A stretch of DNA of 24,545 nucleotides from Gammaproteobacteria bacterium UBA3498 (lineage in GTDB: Bacteria; Pseudomonadota; Gammaproteobacteria; Pseudomonadales; Pseudohongiellaceae). Each line of letters opens with the position of its first letter. The stretch's first letter is position 1. Under the pieces are notes generated by a model. That model was given only the letters and a program-made list of their open reading frames with translations, did no database searches and was not told the origin of the DNA. Positions 1-7,637 of the stretch are shown piece by piece. The translations under genes were made by a program, and so were the position numbers. Where the stretch lies: positions 3,720 through 28,264 of the forward strand of contig DFQD01000052.1 in NCBI GenBank assembly GCA_002377605.1, in the 5' to 3' direction.

Positions 1-1068
1 ATTGATGGTGCAGCAGATGATGAGGTCACATACCAGCGTAATACCAGTGCATTTGACGACTGTGATCTGGTGCCAAATATATTAGCGGGTGTCGAAAATA
101 TCGATATGTCAGTTACAGTCTTGGGACAAAAGTTAGATATGCCAATTTTTTGTTCGCCAACTGCTCTCCAAAGATTGTTTCATCACGACGGTGAAAGAGC
201 AGTAGCAAAAGCAGCAGAAAAATATGGCACTATGTTTGGTGTTTCTGCTTTAGGCACAGTCTCTTTAAAAGAAATCGGTGAAACCATTTCAACACCGAAA
301 CTCTTTCAATTTTATTTTCATAAAGACCGTGGCCTTAACGATGCTATGGTAGAAAGAGCGCAAGAAGCAGGATTTAATGCACTGGCATTAACAGTAGATA
401 CTATTACTGGTGGCAATCGAGAAAGAGATCTCTATACCGGATTTACTTCTCCTCCCAAACTAACTCTGAATAGTTTAATGAGCTTTGCTGTACATCCTAG
501 CTGGGCACTGAATTACTTTTTTCGTGAAAAGTTTGAACTCGCTGAACTAAAAGACTTTATACAAAAAGGATCAAATATTGCGATTTCAATCGGCGACTAC
601 TTCGCCGAAATGTTGGATCAGTCAATGAATTGGGCAGATGCAGAACAACTGCGAGCGAAGTGGGGCGGACCTTTTTGCTTAAAAGGTGTTATGAGCGTGG
701 CGGATGCAAAGAAAGCTGTGGATATTGGTGCCGATGCAATCATGGTTTCCAATCATGGCGGAAGACAGCTAGACGGGTCCCGGTCTCCATTCGATCAGAT
801 CAGTGAAATCAGCGATGCTGTTGGCGATAAGATTGATGTTATTCTCGATGGCGGAGTGCGCCGTGGGACTCACGTTCTAAAAGCAATCGCCGCAGGAGCA
901 AAAGCGTGTTCCGGTGGTCGCATGTATCTTTATTCTCTCGCCGCGGCAGGTCAACCAGGCGTAGAAAAAGCACTCGGTAATTTACGTACAGAAATCGAAA
1001 GGGACATGAAGTTGCTGGGCGTTACAAATGTCTCCCAAATTAATCGAACGATGTTGCGGTATCGTTAA
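1..1068 (+). CDS. FMN-dependent alpha-hydroxy-acid dehydrogenase (lactate-type), 5' truncated
   Basis: The reading frame is open from base 1, so the gene starts outside the window. The GTG at 70 lies inside the conserved domain and is not the true start. By comparison with L-lactate dehydrogenase LldD and the flavodomain of cytochrome b2, only about the first 20-35 residues are missing. Visible family landmarks are the N-terminal G-A-A-D-D-E..RN stretch, the QFYFHKDRG strand with its substrate/FMN Tyr, the SNHGGRQLDG motif carrying the catalytic His and Arg, the phosphate-binding DGGVRRG segment, and a C-terminal LLGVT helix typical of this family. It should oxidise an L-2-hydroxy acid (lactate, glycolate, mandelate or similar) to the 2-oxo acid using FMN, probably at the inner face of the membrane. 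The substrate cannot be fixed from sequence. It heads a three-gene plus-strand run, 37 nt before the next gene. Confidence 0.9.
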   Translation: MDGAADDEVTYQRNTSAFDDCDLVPNILAGVENIDMSVTVLGQKLDMPIFCSPTALQRLFHHDGERAVAKAAEKYGTMFGVSALGTVSLKEIGETISTPKLFQFYFHKDRGLNDAMVERAQEAGFNALALTVDTITGGNRERDLYTGFTSPPKLTLNSLMSFAVHPSWALNYFFREKFELAELKDFIQKGSNIAISIGDYFAEMLDQSMNWADAEQLRAKWGGPFCLKGVMSVADAKKAVDIGADAIMVSNHGGRQLDGSRSPFDQISEISDAVGDKIDVILDGGVRRGTHVLKAIAAGAKACSGGRMYLYSLAAAGQPGVEKALGNLRTEIERDMKLLGVTNVSQINRTMLRYR

Positions 1069-1105
1069 ATTTAATCAATCTCTCTAGAATGTAATAGGAA
1101 AAGCT

Positions 1106-1771
1106 ATGGTACCCATCGCACCTGAGTCTAAGACTCGTATTGTGCGTGGTGACAACCGCGCCGCATACGAAGAAGAAGCTATCAAGAAAGTGCTCGATAG
1201 TAGTTTCCTTTGTCATGTTGGGTTTACCGTTGATGGTGAGGCGCGCATCATTCCCACCGCTTATTTACGCATTGACGATGCAATTTATTTGCACGGCCAT
1301 CTGAAGAACCAGATGATGAACGCTCTGCTAAATGGGCAGACTGCAAGTATTTGCGTAACTTTGGTAGACGGGCTTGTTCTAGCCCGTTCCGGGTTCAAAC
1401 ATTCTGTAAACTACCGTTCAGTAACCTTATTTGGCAAAGCAGAAACCGTTGCAGACGAAGTAAAAGAAGAGGTTCTAGATAAGTTTATCGATTACATGAT
1501 TCCAGGTAGAGCAAGTGAATTACGTAAAACAACGCCGCAAGAGCTCAATGCAACTCTAGTTGTTAAGATTCCAATCGATGAGGCGGCTGCCAAGATTAGA
1601 ACAGGCCCACCCCTGGATAAAGAGCCAGACTATGAAACCGATATTTGGGCCGGTGTGGTGAATTTGGAGACTCGAATTACTGAAGTTGAAGATTGTCCGA
1701 AACTAAAGTCTGGCATTACAGTTCCCGAACACGTCACGAATTACGTGGACAAAAAGATTTTATTCGATTAA
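1106..1771 (+). CDS. Pyridoxamine 5'-phosphate oxidase-like / Nim-type flavin split-barrel protein
   Basis: This 221-residue cytoplasmic protein has no signal peptide. Residues about 25-110 show the FMN split-barrel pattern of the Pyridox_ox_2 / NimA-like group: a helix ending in VLDSS, FLCHVGF, a strand with IIPTAYL, a YLHGHLKNQMM turn, then SICVTLVDGLVLARS and a HSVNYRSVTLFGKAE segment. Relatives bind FMN or a related flavin cofactor and often act as flavin-dependent reductases or nitroimidazole-resistance-like proteins; the substrate here is unknown. The conserved His in the H(L/G)xxxxM segment is present. The start is set by AGGAAAA at 1096-1102 just before ATG 1106. It probably shares a transcript with the upstream dehydrogenase (37 nt) and the next gene (46 nt), which would put two flavoproteins together, but a shared pathway is only an inference. 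Confidence 0.85.
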   Translation: MVPIAPESKTRIVRGDNRAAYEEEAIKKVLDSSFLCHVGFTVDGEARIIPTAYLRIDDAIYLHGHLKNQMMNALLNGQTASICVTLVDGLVLARSGFKHSVNYRSVTLFGKAETVADEVKEEVLDKFIDYMIPGRASELRKTTPQELNATLVVKIPIDEAAAKIRTGPPLDKEPDYETDIWAGVVNLETRITEVEDCPKLKSGITVPEHVTNYVDKKILFD

Positions 1772-1817
1772 ATCTCATATTCGAAATTATTATGCTCTTC
1801 GAACTCGGAGAAGCTGA

Positions 1818-2354
1818 ATGAAAGTAACAATAAAGTGGCTTGGAATTTCACTAGCGACCGTGGGGCTAAGCGCGGGATTGTTTTTCGTTTACATGCGAAT
1901 ACATGATGGCCCCATCGAGTTCTGGCCTGGATTTACCATAAGCACCGGTGGGCCTTTTCGTAGTGGTGAGTATGCTCCTCCTCCCGATGATTGGACCTTT
2001 CTTAAAGAACGAGAAGAGATAGAGATGGAAACTCTCAACCTCGGAACCAGTAAAACTATCTGGACGACTGTAGTTGACGGAAGGTTATTTGTGGCAAGTG
2101 GTCGCCGTCAGACCTGGTATGGTCAATTATGGAAGCAATGGCCCCAACGGGTAGTTGACGATGACAGAATAATTCTTCGGGTTGACGATACGCTCTATGA
2201 GCAACGTCTCATACCAATTACTGAAGGTGAAATCATTCTGCCAGTATTACGTGAATCCTGGCGCAAGTATGGGCGCGGCTCGGAACCCACTTCCGATCTA
2301 GCAGTAACCCAAGAATTTATGTGGCTATTCGAGATTGTGGATCGAGAGACTTAG
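1818..2354 (+). CDS. Membrane-anchored small protein of unknown function
   Basis: This is a 178-residue protein with one N-terminal hydrophobic segment (about residues 5-27) and a soluble remainder rich in Trp and charged residues (PPDDWTFLKEREEIEMETLN, WTTVVDGRLFVASG, RIILRVDDTLYEQRL). The alternating strand pattern, with a W-rich loop between two beta-strands, recalls the deazaflavin/PNPOx-type split barrels, but I cannot see a diagnostic cofactor motif, so this is only a suggestion. The start is supported by GGAG at 1807-1810, seven bases before the ATG. It follows the split-barrel gene by 46 nt, consistent with an operon. Its TAG stop (2352-2354) directly abuts the stop of the convergent PQQ dehydrogenase gene, with no spacer. 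Confidence 0.75.
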   Translation: MKVTIKWLGISLATVGLSAGLFFVYMRIHDGPIEFWPGFTISTGGPFRSGEYAPPPDDWTFLKEREEIEMETLNLGTSKTIWTTVVDGRLFVASGRRQTWYGQLWKQWPQRVVDDDRIILRVDDTLYEQRLIPITEGEIILPVLRESWRKYGRGSEPTSDLAVTQEFMWLFEIVDRET

Positions 2355-4700
2355 TTAATCAGGAAGGCGAAAAGCAAAAACATAACCGCCTAAAGGGTCT
2401 TCTTCCTCAGCCTGCAATGGTATGTATCCCGAACCACGAGTGGAATTAAACACTGGTACTACTACGATAAGAGTTTGTTTACCTTTAGGTGATAGGTAAG
2501 TCATCGGTGTTCCCTGTGCGGTATAAGGAATCGAATAGTTCCACAGTTCCTCGCCATTCATTAAATCAGTAGCTCGAACAGTATTATCAAAAGCTCCTGC
2601 GCTAAAAATAAGCCCTCCCGCAGTTGTGACAGTACCACCTGTCTGGGGCGTTCCAACTGTTAATGGTAACCCTGTTGGAATATTTAAAGGTCCGGTTTCT
2701 TTTGCAGTACCGATTGGTTTTTGCCAGAGCAATTCCTTAGTTTCTAAATCTACAACGCCAAGTGTTCCATAGGGTGGTTGCATACAAGGAATATGCAAAG
2801 GAGACATAAAGCGCTGCGTATTATGGCTATAAGGAGTTCCGAGTTGACTTCCAACTACACCCTCCGGCAATTGATCTCTCGGCGTAAGTGTTAATTGGTT
2901 TGCCATGTAAAGTGGATTAACGATCATCAGATTGTTCGTTTCATCAACACTTATTGATCCCCAGTTAAATCCGCCGGTAGCGCCAGGATTTTGCAAAATC
3001 GTCCCAACACCTGGAACAGTAAAATGACCTTCATAACGCATCTTGCGATACTCTATGCGACACCAAAGCTGATCCAAAGGGGTCATGCCCCACATTTTAG
3101 TTTCATCTAATTGCATGCGCCAAATTGGCAAATCCATACTGAATGGTTGCGTAGCAGCAACGTAATCTTCTGGTACACCGCCGGTCTGAGGGACTGGAAG
3201 TTCCTGAATATCGAAAATTGGTTCGCCAGTTTCGCGATTTAGAATAAATACTTCACCGCGTTTAGTAGGCTGGATGACTGCTCTAACTTTCTCACCGTTG
3301 TCTCCAGGTAAATCAATAAGTGTTGGTTGCGAAGGAACATCGTAATCCCAGATGTCATGGTGTACGGTTTGATAAGACCAACGTACATTACCTGTGGCAC
3401 CTTCAATAGCTACAACTGAACTGGCGTATTCATCACTGACTTCCATTCGATAACCGCCGAAATAATCAGGAGTCTCATTGCCAGTCGGCGCATAAATCAA
3501 TCCAAGCTCTTCATCGACACTGAACAGTGACCAAACATTAGGCGTGCCACGGGTATACACTTCACCTCTTAGTGGTTCTGTAGTAATTGTTGGGCGACCC
3601 ATATCCCAGGCCCAAGCAAATTCACCAGAAATTGCGTTGAAAGCACGCACCACACCTGAAGGGGGACCTACGGATCGATTGTCGATAACCCATCCACCAA
3701 CCACAGCATTGCCACTTACAATTCCCGGCGGCGAAGTTTGGAAATTAGCAATGCGCGGATCATTACCCATGCCAATAGTCAGATTGATCTCGCCCTGATC
3801 ACCAAAAAAGGAACAACGTTCACCGGTTAAAGCATCGACTGCGATTAATCTAGCATCGGTAGTATTAGTTAGTATGCGAGCCTGACATTCGCCATCATAT
3901 TCTGGCGGAGCTTCATAGTAAGAAACTCCACGACAACCAGTTGTGAAATAACGGGCCTGCGCCAAGTGCTCTGGGTCAATGAGTGGATCGAATTGCCAGG
4001 CTAGTTCTCCACTTTCAGCATTAAGAGCAACTACACGATTGCCGCCAGTACAAGTATAGAGCAGTTCTCCAACCATAAGTGGTGTTGCCTTAAAAGCGCC
4101 ACCTGCTCCGGTTCGGTAAGTCCAAGCAATTTCCAGATTCCCAACATTGGAAGAATTGATTTGATCCAAAGGGGAGTAGCGTGTGCCTTTTGCAGAGTTA
4201 CCATAGCTAGGCCAATCTGTATTAGTGTTTACCGAATTAACACCACTACGGGGACTCATGTCCTGTACTTCAAATCCAGTTCCTTCTGCGAACACATACG
4301 CAGTTACGACAATCGTTAGAGGAATTGAAGCTTTCGCAATAGACGAACTGAATAATTGTGGCGGATTACCATGATGAAGGTCATTACGAATCCAGGGAGT
4401 TAGAAATGGAATCCCCAATACAGCCCAAGGAAGAATTCTTGGCGCTAAGGCCCAAAGATTTGTGCCCGCCTCCATAAAGGACCAGGCAATGGTGAAAAAC
4501 AACAGAAAACCGTATACATGTGAGCCTAGGGGATCTCTTTCCAAAAGTCTCCACGCAGAATACGCAAGAGCTAGCCCCGCGAATGAATAATAAAACGATC
4601 CGCCGAGCAAGATTAATTGCAAACCACCAAGCAATAGCGGAGCTGCAACGACACCAAGGAATGCATAAAAAACCCGTGGAAAGTTTAAACGTCCGGACAT
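2355..4700 (-). CDS. Membrane-bound PQQ-dependent dehydrogenase, Gcd (glucose/quinate/shikimate) family
   Basis: The length of 781 residues matches E. coli Gcd (796). Residues about 11-140 contain five hydrophobic segments, the Gcd-type membrane anchor that docks ubiquinone. The rest is an eight-bladed PQQ propeller beginning with DWPSYGNSAKGTRYSPLDQI (162-181). The active-site loop HHDIWDYD (447-454) carries D452, equivalent to the Gcd catalytic Asp466, and PTKRG holds K480, equivalent to Lys493. The later MTPLDQLWCRIEYRKMRYEG and GGFNWGSISVD stretches are close to Gcd. The enzyme should oxidise a sugar or polyol in the periplasm and pass electrons to quinone; the actual substrate is unknown. 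AGGA at 4709-4712 precedes the ATG. It lies 29 nt downstream of an NHL-propeller gene, probably co-transcribed. Its stop abuts the convergent gene ending at 2354. Confidence 0.93.
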   Translation of the reverse strand: MSGRLNFPRVFYAFLGVVAAPLLLGGLQLILLGGSFYYSFAGLALAYSAWRLLERDPLGSHVYGFLLFFTIAWSFMEAGTNLWALAPRILPWAVLGIPFLTPWIRNDLHHGNPPQLFSSSIAKASIPLTIVVTAYVFAEGTGFEVQDMSPRSGVNSVNTNTDWPSYGNSAKGTRYSPLDQINSSNVGNLEIAWTYRTGAGGAFKATPLMVGELLYTCTGGNRVVALNAESGELAWQFDPLIDPEHLAQARYFTTGCRGVSYYEAPPEYDGECQARILTNTTDARLIAVDALTGERCSFFGDQGEINLTIGMGNDPRIANFQTSPPGIVSGNAVVGGWVIDNRSVGPPSGVVRAFNAISGEFAWAWDMGRPTITTEPLRGEVYTRGTPNVWSLFSVDEELGLIYAPTGNETPDYFGGYRMEVSDEYASSVVAIEGATGNVRWSYQTVHHDIWDYDVPSQPTLIDLPGDNGEKVRAVIQPTKRGEVFILNRETGEPIFDIQELPVPQTGGVPEDYVAATQPFSMDLPIWRMQLDETKMWGMTPLDQLWCRIEYRKMRYEGHFTVPGVGTILQNPGATGGFNWGSISVDETNNLMIVNPLYMANQLTLTPRDQLPEGVVGSQLGTPYSHNTQRFMSPLHIPCMQPPYGTLGVVDLETKELLWQKPIGTAKETGPLNIPTGLPLTVGTPQTGGTVTTAGGLIFSAGAFDNTVRATDLMNGEELWNYSIPYTAQGTPMTYLSPKGKQTLIVVVPVFNSTRGSGYIPLQAEEEDPLGGYVFAFRLPD

Positions 4701-4729
4701 GTGTTAAATCCTGAGAATCGAACCCAAGT

Positions 4730-5821
4730 TTATTTAAGTACCCACTTCTGTAAGCAACCGCCAGAAGGACTTAAGTCACACCCACTGGTTAAGCCGGCAA
4801 ATATATTACCGAGGTTGTCTGCGGCCATCCCTTCAGGGCGAGTGCCAGGAACAAAAAATTGCAGAGAACCATTCACTCGACCAATTCGAATACCAACCTG
4901 GAAGCCAGGATTGCGTGCCATTCTTCCACCGCCTTCAGGAGAAATCGCCGGTCCAGGGATCGGCACTCCCGATTCTGAATCCGCAACAACTAAAGTTCCA
5001 TCTTCTAAAACTGTTATACCGCTGGGTCGACCAAAGTGCCGCCAATCATCAAGAAAATTTAACTCCTGATCGAGTATCTGCACGCGATTGTTTGATCGAT
5101 CGCCAACAAACACACGGCCATCAGCATCAATTGCCAGAGTGTGCGGCCCCATGAATTCTCCGGGCCCTGCTCCCATGCTCCCAACAGAACGAACAAACTC
5201 CCCATTAGGAGTAACTACTACTAATCGATCACCATCTTGTTGTGCGTTGGAAGGACGAGGCCAGTGCCCATCAGCGATTAATATATTACCGTCAGGCATG
5301 ACCGAACACGCGGTCGGTCCGATAAACGTCGTTTCGCTGGCGCGAGAAACACCGGCTTCACCAAGACTCAATAAATGCTCACCCTCTTGCGAGAACTTAT
5401 GGATTTGAAAACCTCTACCGGCAGTGGAAGGATCGTCTCCAAAAGGACCGCTATCACCAGCCCAGAGATTGCCATCATTATCCATGCAAAACCCGTGGGC
5501 CTGGACAATCATGCCATCACCAAAACTCTTGGTAATCTGTCCATCCGCATTAATGTAATTAATTGGCGGTTCGGATCTAAACATCATCCACAAACCACCC
5601 GTGTCGTCAGGTATTAACCCAATTGCAGCGCCCCATTCTTGTCCAGGCAATAGAGTTGGCCAGCTTTCTACCAACTCATAGGGATTATCCATGGTACTGG
5701 TAGGGCGCAGAGAAAGTTCCTGATTCTTTCGTACTTCATCTTCTGCTGTCTGAGCAGAAATTGAAACAGGATAAATAATTGAGAAAACTAGCGGGAATAT
5801 TTTTAGGAAACGAAGTTTCAT
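4730..5821 (-). CDS. Secreted NHL-repeat beta-propeller protein
   Basis: This 363-residue protein has a Sec signal peptide (residues 1-24, ending SISAQ). The mature protein starts with a DNPYEL motif shared with the other two NHL proteins in this window. NHL repeats follow: AHGFCMDNDGNLWAGD, a TACSVMPDGNILIADG blade, PHTLAIDADGRVFVGDRSNNRVQIL, and FGRPSGITVLEDGTLVVAD. The repeat order and the HGF and PH histidines resemble the peptidyl-alpha-hydroxyglycine amidating-lyase-like NHL family, where such His residues bind zinc; lyase activity is not demonstrated by this. A strong AAGGAG (5828-5833) precedes the ATG. It is the first gene of a two-gene unit with the Gcd-type PQQ dehydrogenase 29 nt downstream, so it may be a periplasmic partner or accessory of that enzyme (inference). 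Confidence 0.85.
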   Translation of the reverse strand: MKLRFLKIFPLVFSIIYPVSISAQTAEDEVRKNQELSLRPTSTMDNPYELVESWPTLLPGQEWGAAIGLIPDDTGGLWMMFRSEPPINYINADGQITKSFGDGMIVQAHGFCMDNDGNLWAGDSGPFGDDPSTAGRGFQIHKFSQEGEHLLSLGEAGVSRASETTFIGPTACSVMPDGNILIADGHWPRPSNAQQDGDRLVVVTPNGEFVRSVGSMGAGPGEFMGPHTLAIDADGRVFVGDRSNNRVQILDQELNFLDDWRHFGRPSGITVLEDGTLVVADSESGVPIPGPAISPEGGGRMARNPGFQVGIRIGRVNGSLQFFVPGTRPEGMAADNLGNIFAGLTSGCDLSPSGGCLQKWVLK

Positions 5822-5896
5822 TTCTTACTCCTTCTGTTTTTATTATTAAAGTAAATTATTGCGAAATTTAGCGCTTGTCCGAACTTAACGAATCCG

Positions 5897-6049
5897 TCAT
5901 GAATTGGTCTTGGTTAACCGATCATAGTTCCACATTCGAACAGAGCGAGACCCATAACATTGATCGTCTATAAAAGTTAAATCAAGAACACCGTCATCGT
6001 TAGAATTGGCATTTAAAAAACTAGTCGTACTACAATAGTCCTTCTGCCG
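5897..6049 (-). other. Start-less open stretch in the 208-nt gap, possible gene relic
   Basis: Between the secreted unknown (stop at 6030) and the NHL gene (start 5821) lie 208 bases without a proper gene. In the +1 frame relative to the upstream gene there is an open run of 50 codons ending in TGA at 5897-5899. It has no usable start until a Met at codon 39. The encoded residues look protein-like, including SNDDGVLDLTFIDDQ followed by CYGSRSVRMWNYDRL. It could be the tail of a decayed gene or of a frameshifted extension of the upstream gene, or simply chance. The rest of the gap is AT-rich and must hold the promoter of the NHL gene; I could not pin down -35/-10 boxes. Confidence 0.25.
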
Positions 6050-7040
6050 CTAAGCGCTCTTCGACCCTAGCACCGCGCAAGATATTTTCCATGCCGTAAT
6101 TTCCTTCATGACATCCATACTCATAAAGAAGGCCAGCAACTTTAGTCATAGAAACTATGGCGGTGAACTTGTCAGTATAAGTAGATGGATCATCAAGTGT
6201 GAACTCATAGTCCACGGTAAATGGTCCAACCCGAGTAAATTTTTCTGTTAATACCTTGTCGTAAGAAGTGCCAGCTTGACCAAAGCTTGATGACAGACCG
6301 TTAAAGTTTTGAGTTACAACAACCAATGTATCGCCATCCCAATAACCGCGAGAATCGCCAGTATAGAATCTAATGTCATCATGCAAAGAATCCATTTCTT
6401 CTGCAGAGTCATACAAAGGAACAATCCGTGCGTCATGAATCATTTCAGTCATGAGTACAGCTGTATCCTTATTCTGGAAGATTTGCAGATTATTATTATA
6501 AAGACTCGGAACCATCGGTGGGCCGGCGTTAAAACCGATTATGCAACGCTCGGATAAGCCGCGATCTTCAGGACCATCAGCGCCAATTCCTCCGGCCGAA
6601 ATTCTCACCGGACGAGTATCATTAGTAGTGACACCACCATAGACACCCTGTCGCGCGACCACGCCTTCCTGCAACTTAGGCATTCGGCCATCTGTGGGAT
6701 AAACGATGTGGGAAGTTCGGACGTTTTCACCAATTCCTGCGTTCTCGACCCAGAAATCGTTGTAAGAGCCATCAACTCCTTCTATTGGTAATGCAGCATC
6801 GGAATTGGCATCCGCAGCGGCACGGCGTCTTGCAGCCTCTTCAACCTCTTCAGCTGTTAGAAACTGCCTGTCGCCAAAACGAGTTGGGCGCTGCATGGGA
6901 ACATTTGAGGACCAGTTCCAGACCCCTTGTAAGTCTGGCTGGCCCCATTGCGTGCGAGGAACTTCATAGTCCTGAGCCGCTGCCGCGATCGATAAAATCG
7001 CAGTTACGATGAGTGAAATCAATGAGCTTATTGTTTTCAT
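6030..7040 (-). CDS. Secreted protein of unknown function (WGxPDLQGVW family)
   Basis: This protein has about 336 residues with a Sec signal peptide (MKTISSLISLIVTAILSIAAAAQ). The mature N-terminus carries the WGQPDLQGVWNWSSNVPMQRP motif region that I recognise as typical of a large, uncharacterised exported family in marine and soil bacteria. Later conserved-looking parts are an LTAEEVEEAARRRAA helix, SERCIIGFNAGPPMVPSLYNNN, MIHDARIVPLY, GDSRGYWDGDTLVV, and the C-terminal YEYGCHEGNYGMENILRGAR. No enzymatic motif is recognisable. I chose ATG 7040 because the signal peptide begins there; a GTG at 7049 would add three residues. Neither has a strong Shine-Dalgarno. It lies 43 nt downstream of the SRPBCC gene on the same strand, so co-transcription is likely. 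Confidence 0.8.
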   Translation of the reverse strand: MKTISSLISLIVTAILSIAAAAQDYEVPRTQWGQPDLQGVWNWSSNVPMQRPTRFGDRQFLTAEEVEEAARRRAAADANSDAALPIEGVDGSYNDFWVENAGIGENVRTSHIVYPTDGRMPKLQEGVVARQGVYGGVTTNDTRPVRISAGGIGADGPEDRGLSERCIIGFNAGPPMVPSLYNNNLQIFQNKDTAVLMTEMIHDARIVPLYDSAEEMDSLHDDIRFYTGDSRGYWDGDTLVVVTQNFNGLSSSFGQAGTSYDKVLTEKFTRVGPFTVDYEFTLDDPSTYTDKFTAIVSMTKVAGLLYEYGCHEGNYGMENILRGARVEERLAAEGLL

Positions 7041-7083
7041 GAAATGCACCGTGATTCTAAAAATTCAGTGTCGATACAATAGC

Positions 7084-7476
7084 TCAATCTGCCCTGGAAA
7101 GCACGTGTTTCAAGCCATCCAGCGATATCTTCATGCCTTGTTCAACCTTCGCTGCAGCGCGTTCTGGAGCAATTTCCGTTGTCCAGGTGAACAGACATTT
7201 GTCCTCCTCCTGCGTCAATTGGATGGTCGCTAAATGGTGCTCCAGTGGGTTCGGAGTTTTTATCGCAGAATATTGCAGACGATGATTACCCCCATCGTTG
7301 ACTAGAATCTTCTCCTGTATCTCTCCAATGCCTTCCATGGAAAAAGACCTGATTCCATCAGTTTCACTGATTTCATCCACCGCCGGAACCCAGTCAGAGC
7401 GCGTTACATCACTAATGATTTCCCAAACAGATTTCACGGAATGGGGTAATAATTCCTGCAATTCAACGATTTCCAT
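7084..7476 (-). CDS. SRPBCC-family (START-like / polyketide cyclase-like) protein
   Basis: The protein has 130 residues and no signal peptide. It shows the helix-grip signature of SRPBCC proteins: an N-terminal strand with ELLPHSVKSVWEIISDVTRSDWVPAV, a central run of antiparallel strands (GIGEIQEKILV, HRLQYSAIKTPNPLEHHLATIQL, CLFTWTTEIAP), and a C-terminal amphipathic helix (VEQGMKISLDGLKHVL). Members bind hydrophobic ligands or act as cyclases or lipid carriers; nothing here fixes the ligand. A GGCGGGAAAG-type purine run precedes ATG 7476. It is the first gene of a minus-strand pair with the secreted unknown, and is divergent from the PQQ dehydrogenase gene at 7638 across 161 nt. Confidence 0.8.
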   Translation of the reverse strand: MEIVELQELLPHSVKSVWEIISDVTRSDWVPAVDEISETDGIRSFSMEGIGEIQEKILVNDGGNHRLQYSAIKTPNPLEHHLATIQLTQEEDKCLFTWTTEIAPERAAAKVEQGMKISLDGLKHVLSRAD

Positions 7477-7573
7477 CTTTCCCGCCTACTTAATGATTAC
7501 GTTTTGTTAAGTCAATTTAGCATCGATTCAGATACTCATTAAACAATCTATTTTGTATGCTTAGAACACATTA

Positions 7574-7604
7574 CCAATAGAGGATCAGATCACTGTCCTC
7601 TTGG
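7574..7604 (+). promoter_or_regulatory. Hairpin in the 5' leader of the PQQ dehydrogenase gene
   Basis: The arms CCAA(TA)GAGGA (7574-7584) and TCCTCTTGG (7596-7604) pair over nine base pairs with a two-base bulge, around an 11-base loop that contains GATCAGATC-type sequence (overlapping the arm). The structure ends 33 nt before the ATG at 7638 and 22 nt before the AGGAGGT ribosome-binding site (7627-7633). It could be an mRNA leader structure, an operator in the divergent region, or a fortuitous repeat. No U-tract follows, so it is not a standard terminator. Confidence 0.3.
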
Positions 7605-7637
7605 GAAAATAAAAATACCAATCCCTAGGAGGTATCG

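Noticed and set aside
70..72. GTG start of the hydroxy-acid dehydrogenase
   Set aside because: Upstream in-frame residues match the family's N-terminal region, so the gene is truncated by the window edge instead.
3544..3798. Open frame on the plus strand inside the Gcd-type gene
   Set aside because: It is opposite a well-supported PQQ propeller gene, has no ribosome-binding site and has no recognisable domain. Other antisense frames within the PQQ, NHL, DUF1501 and DUF1800 genes were dismissed for the same reason.
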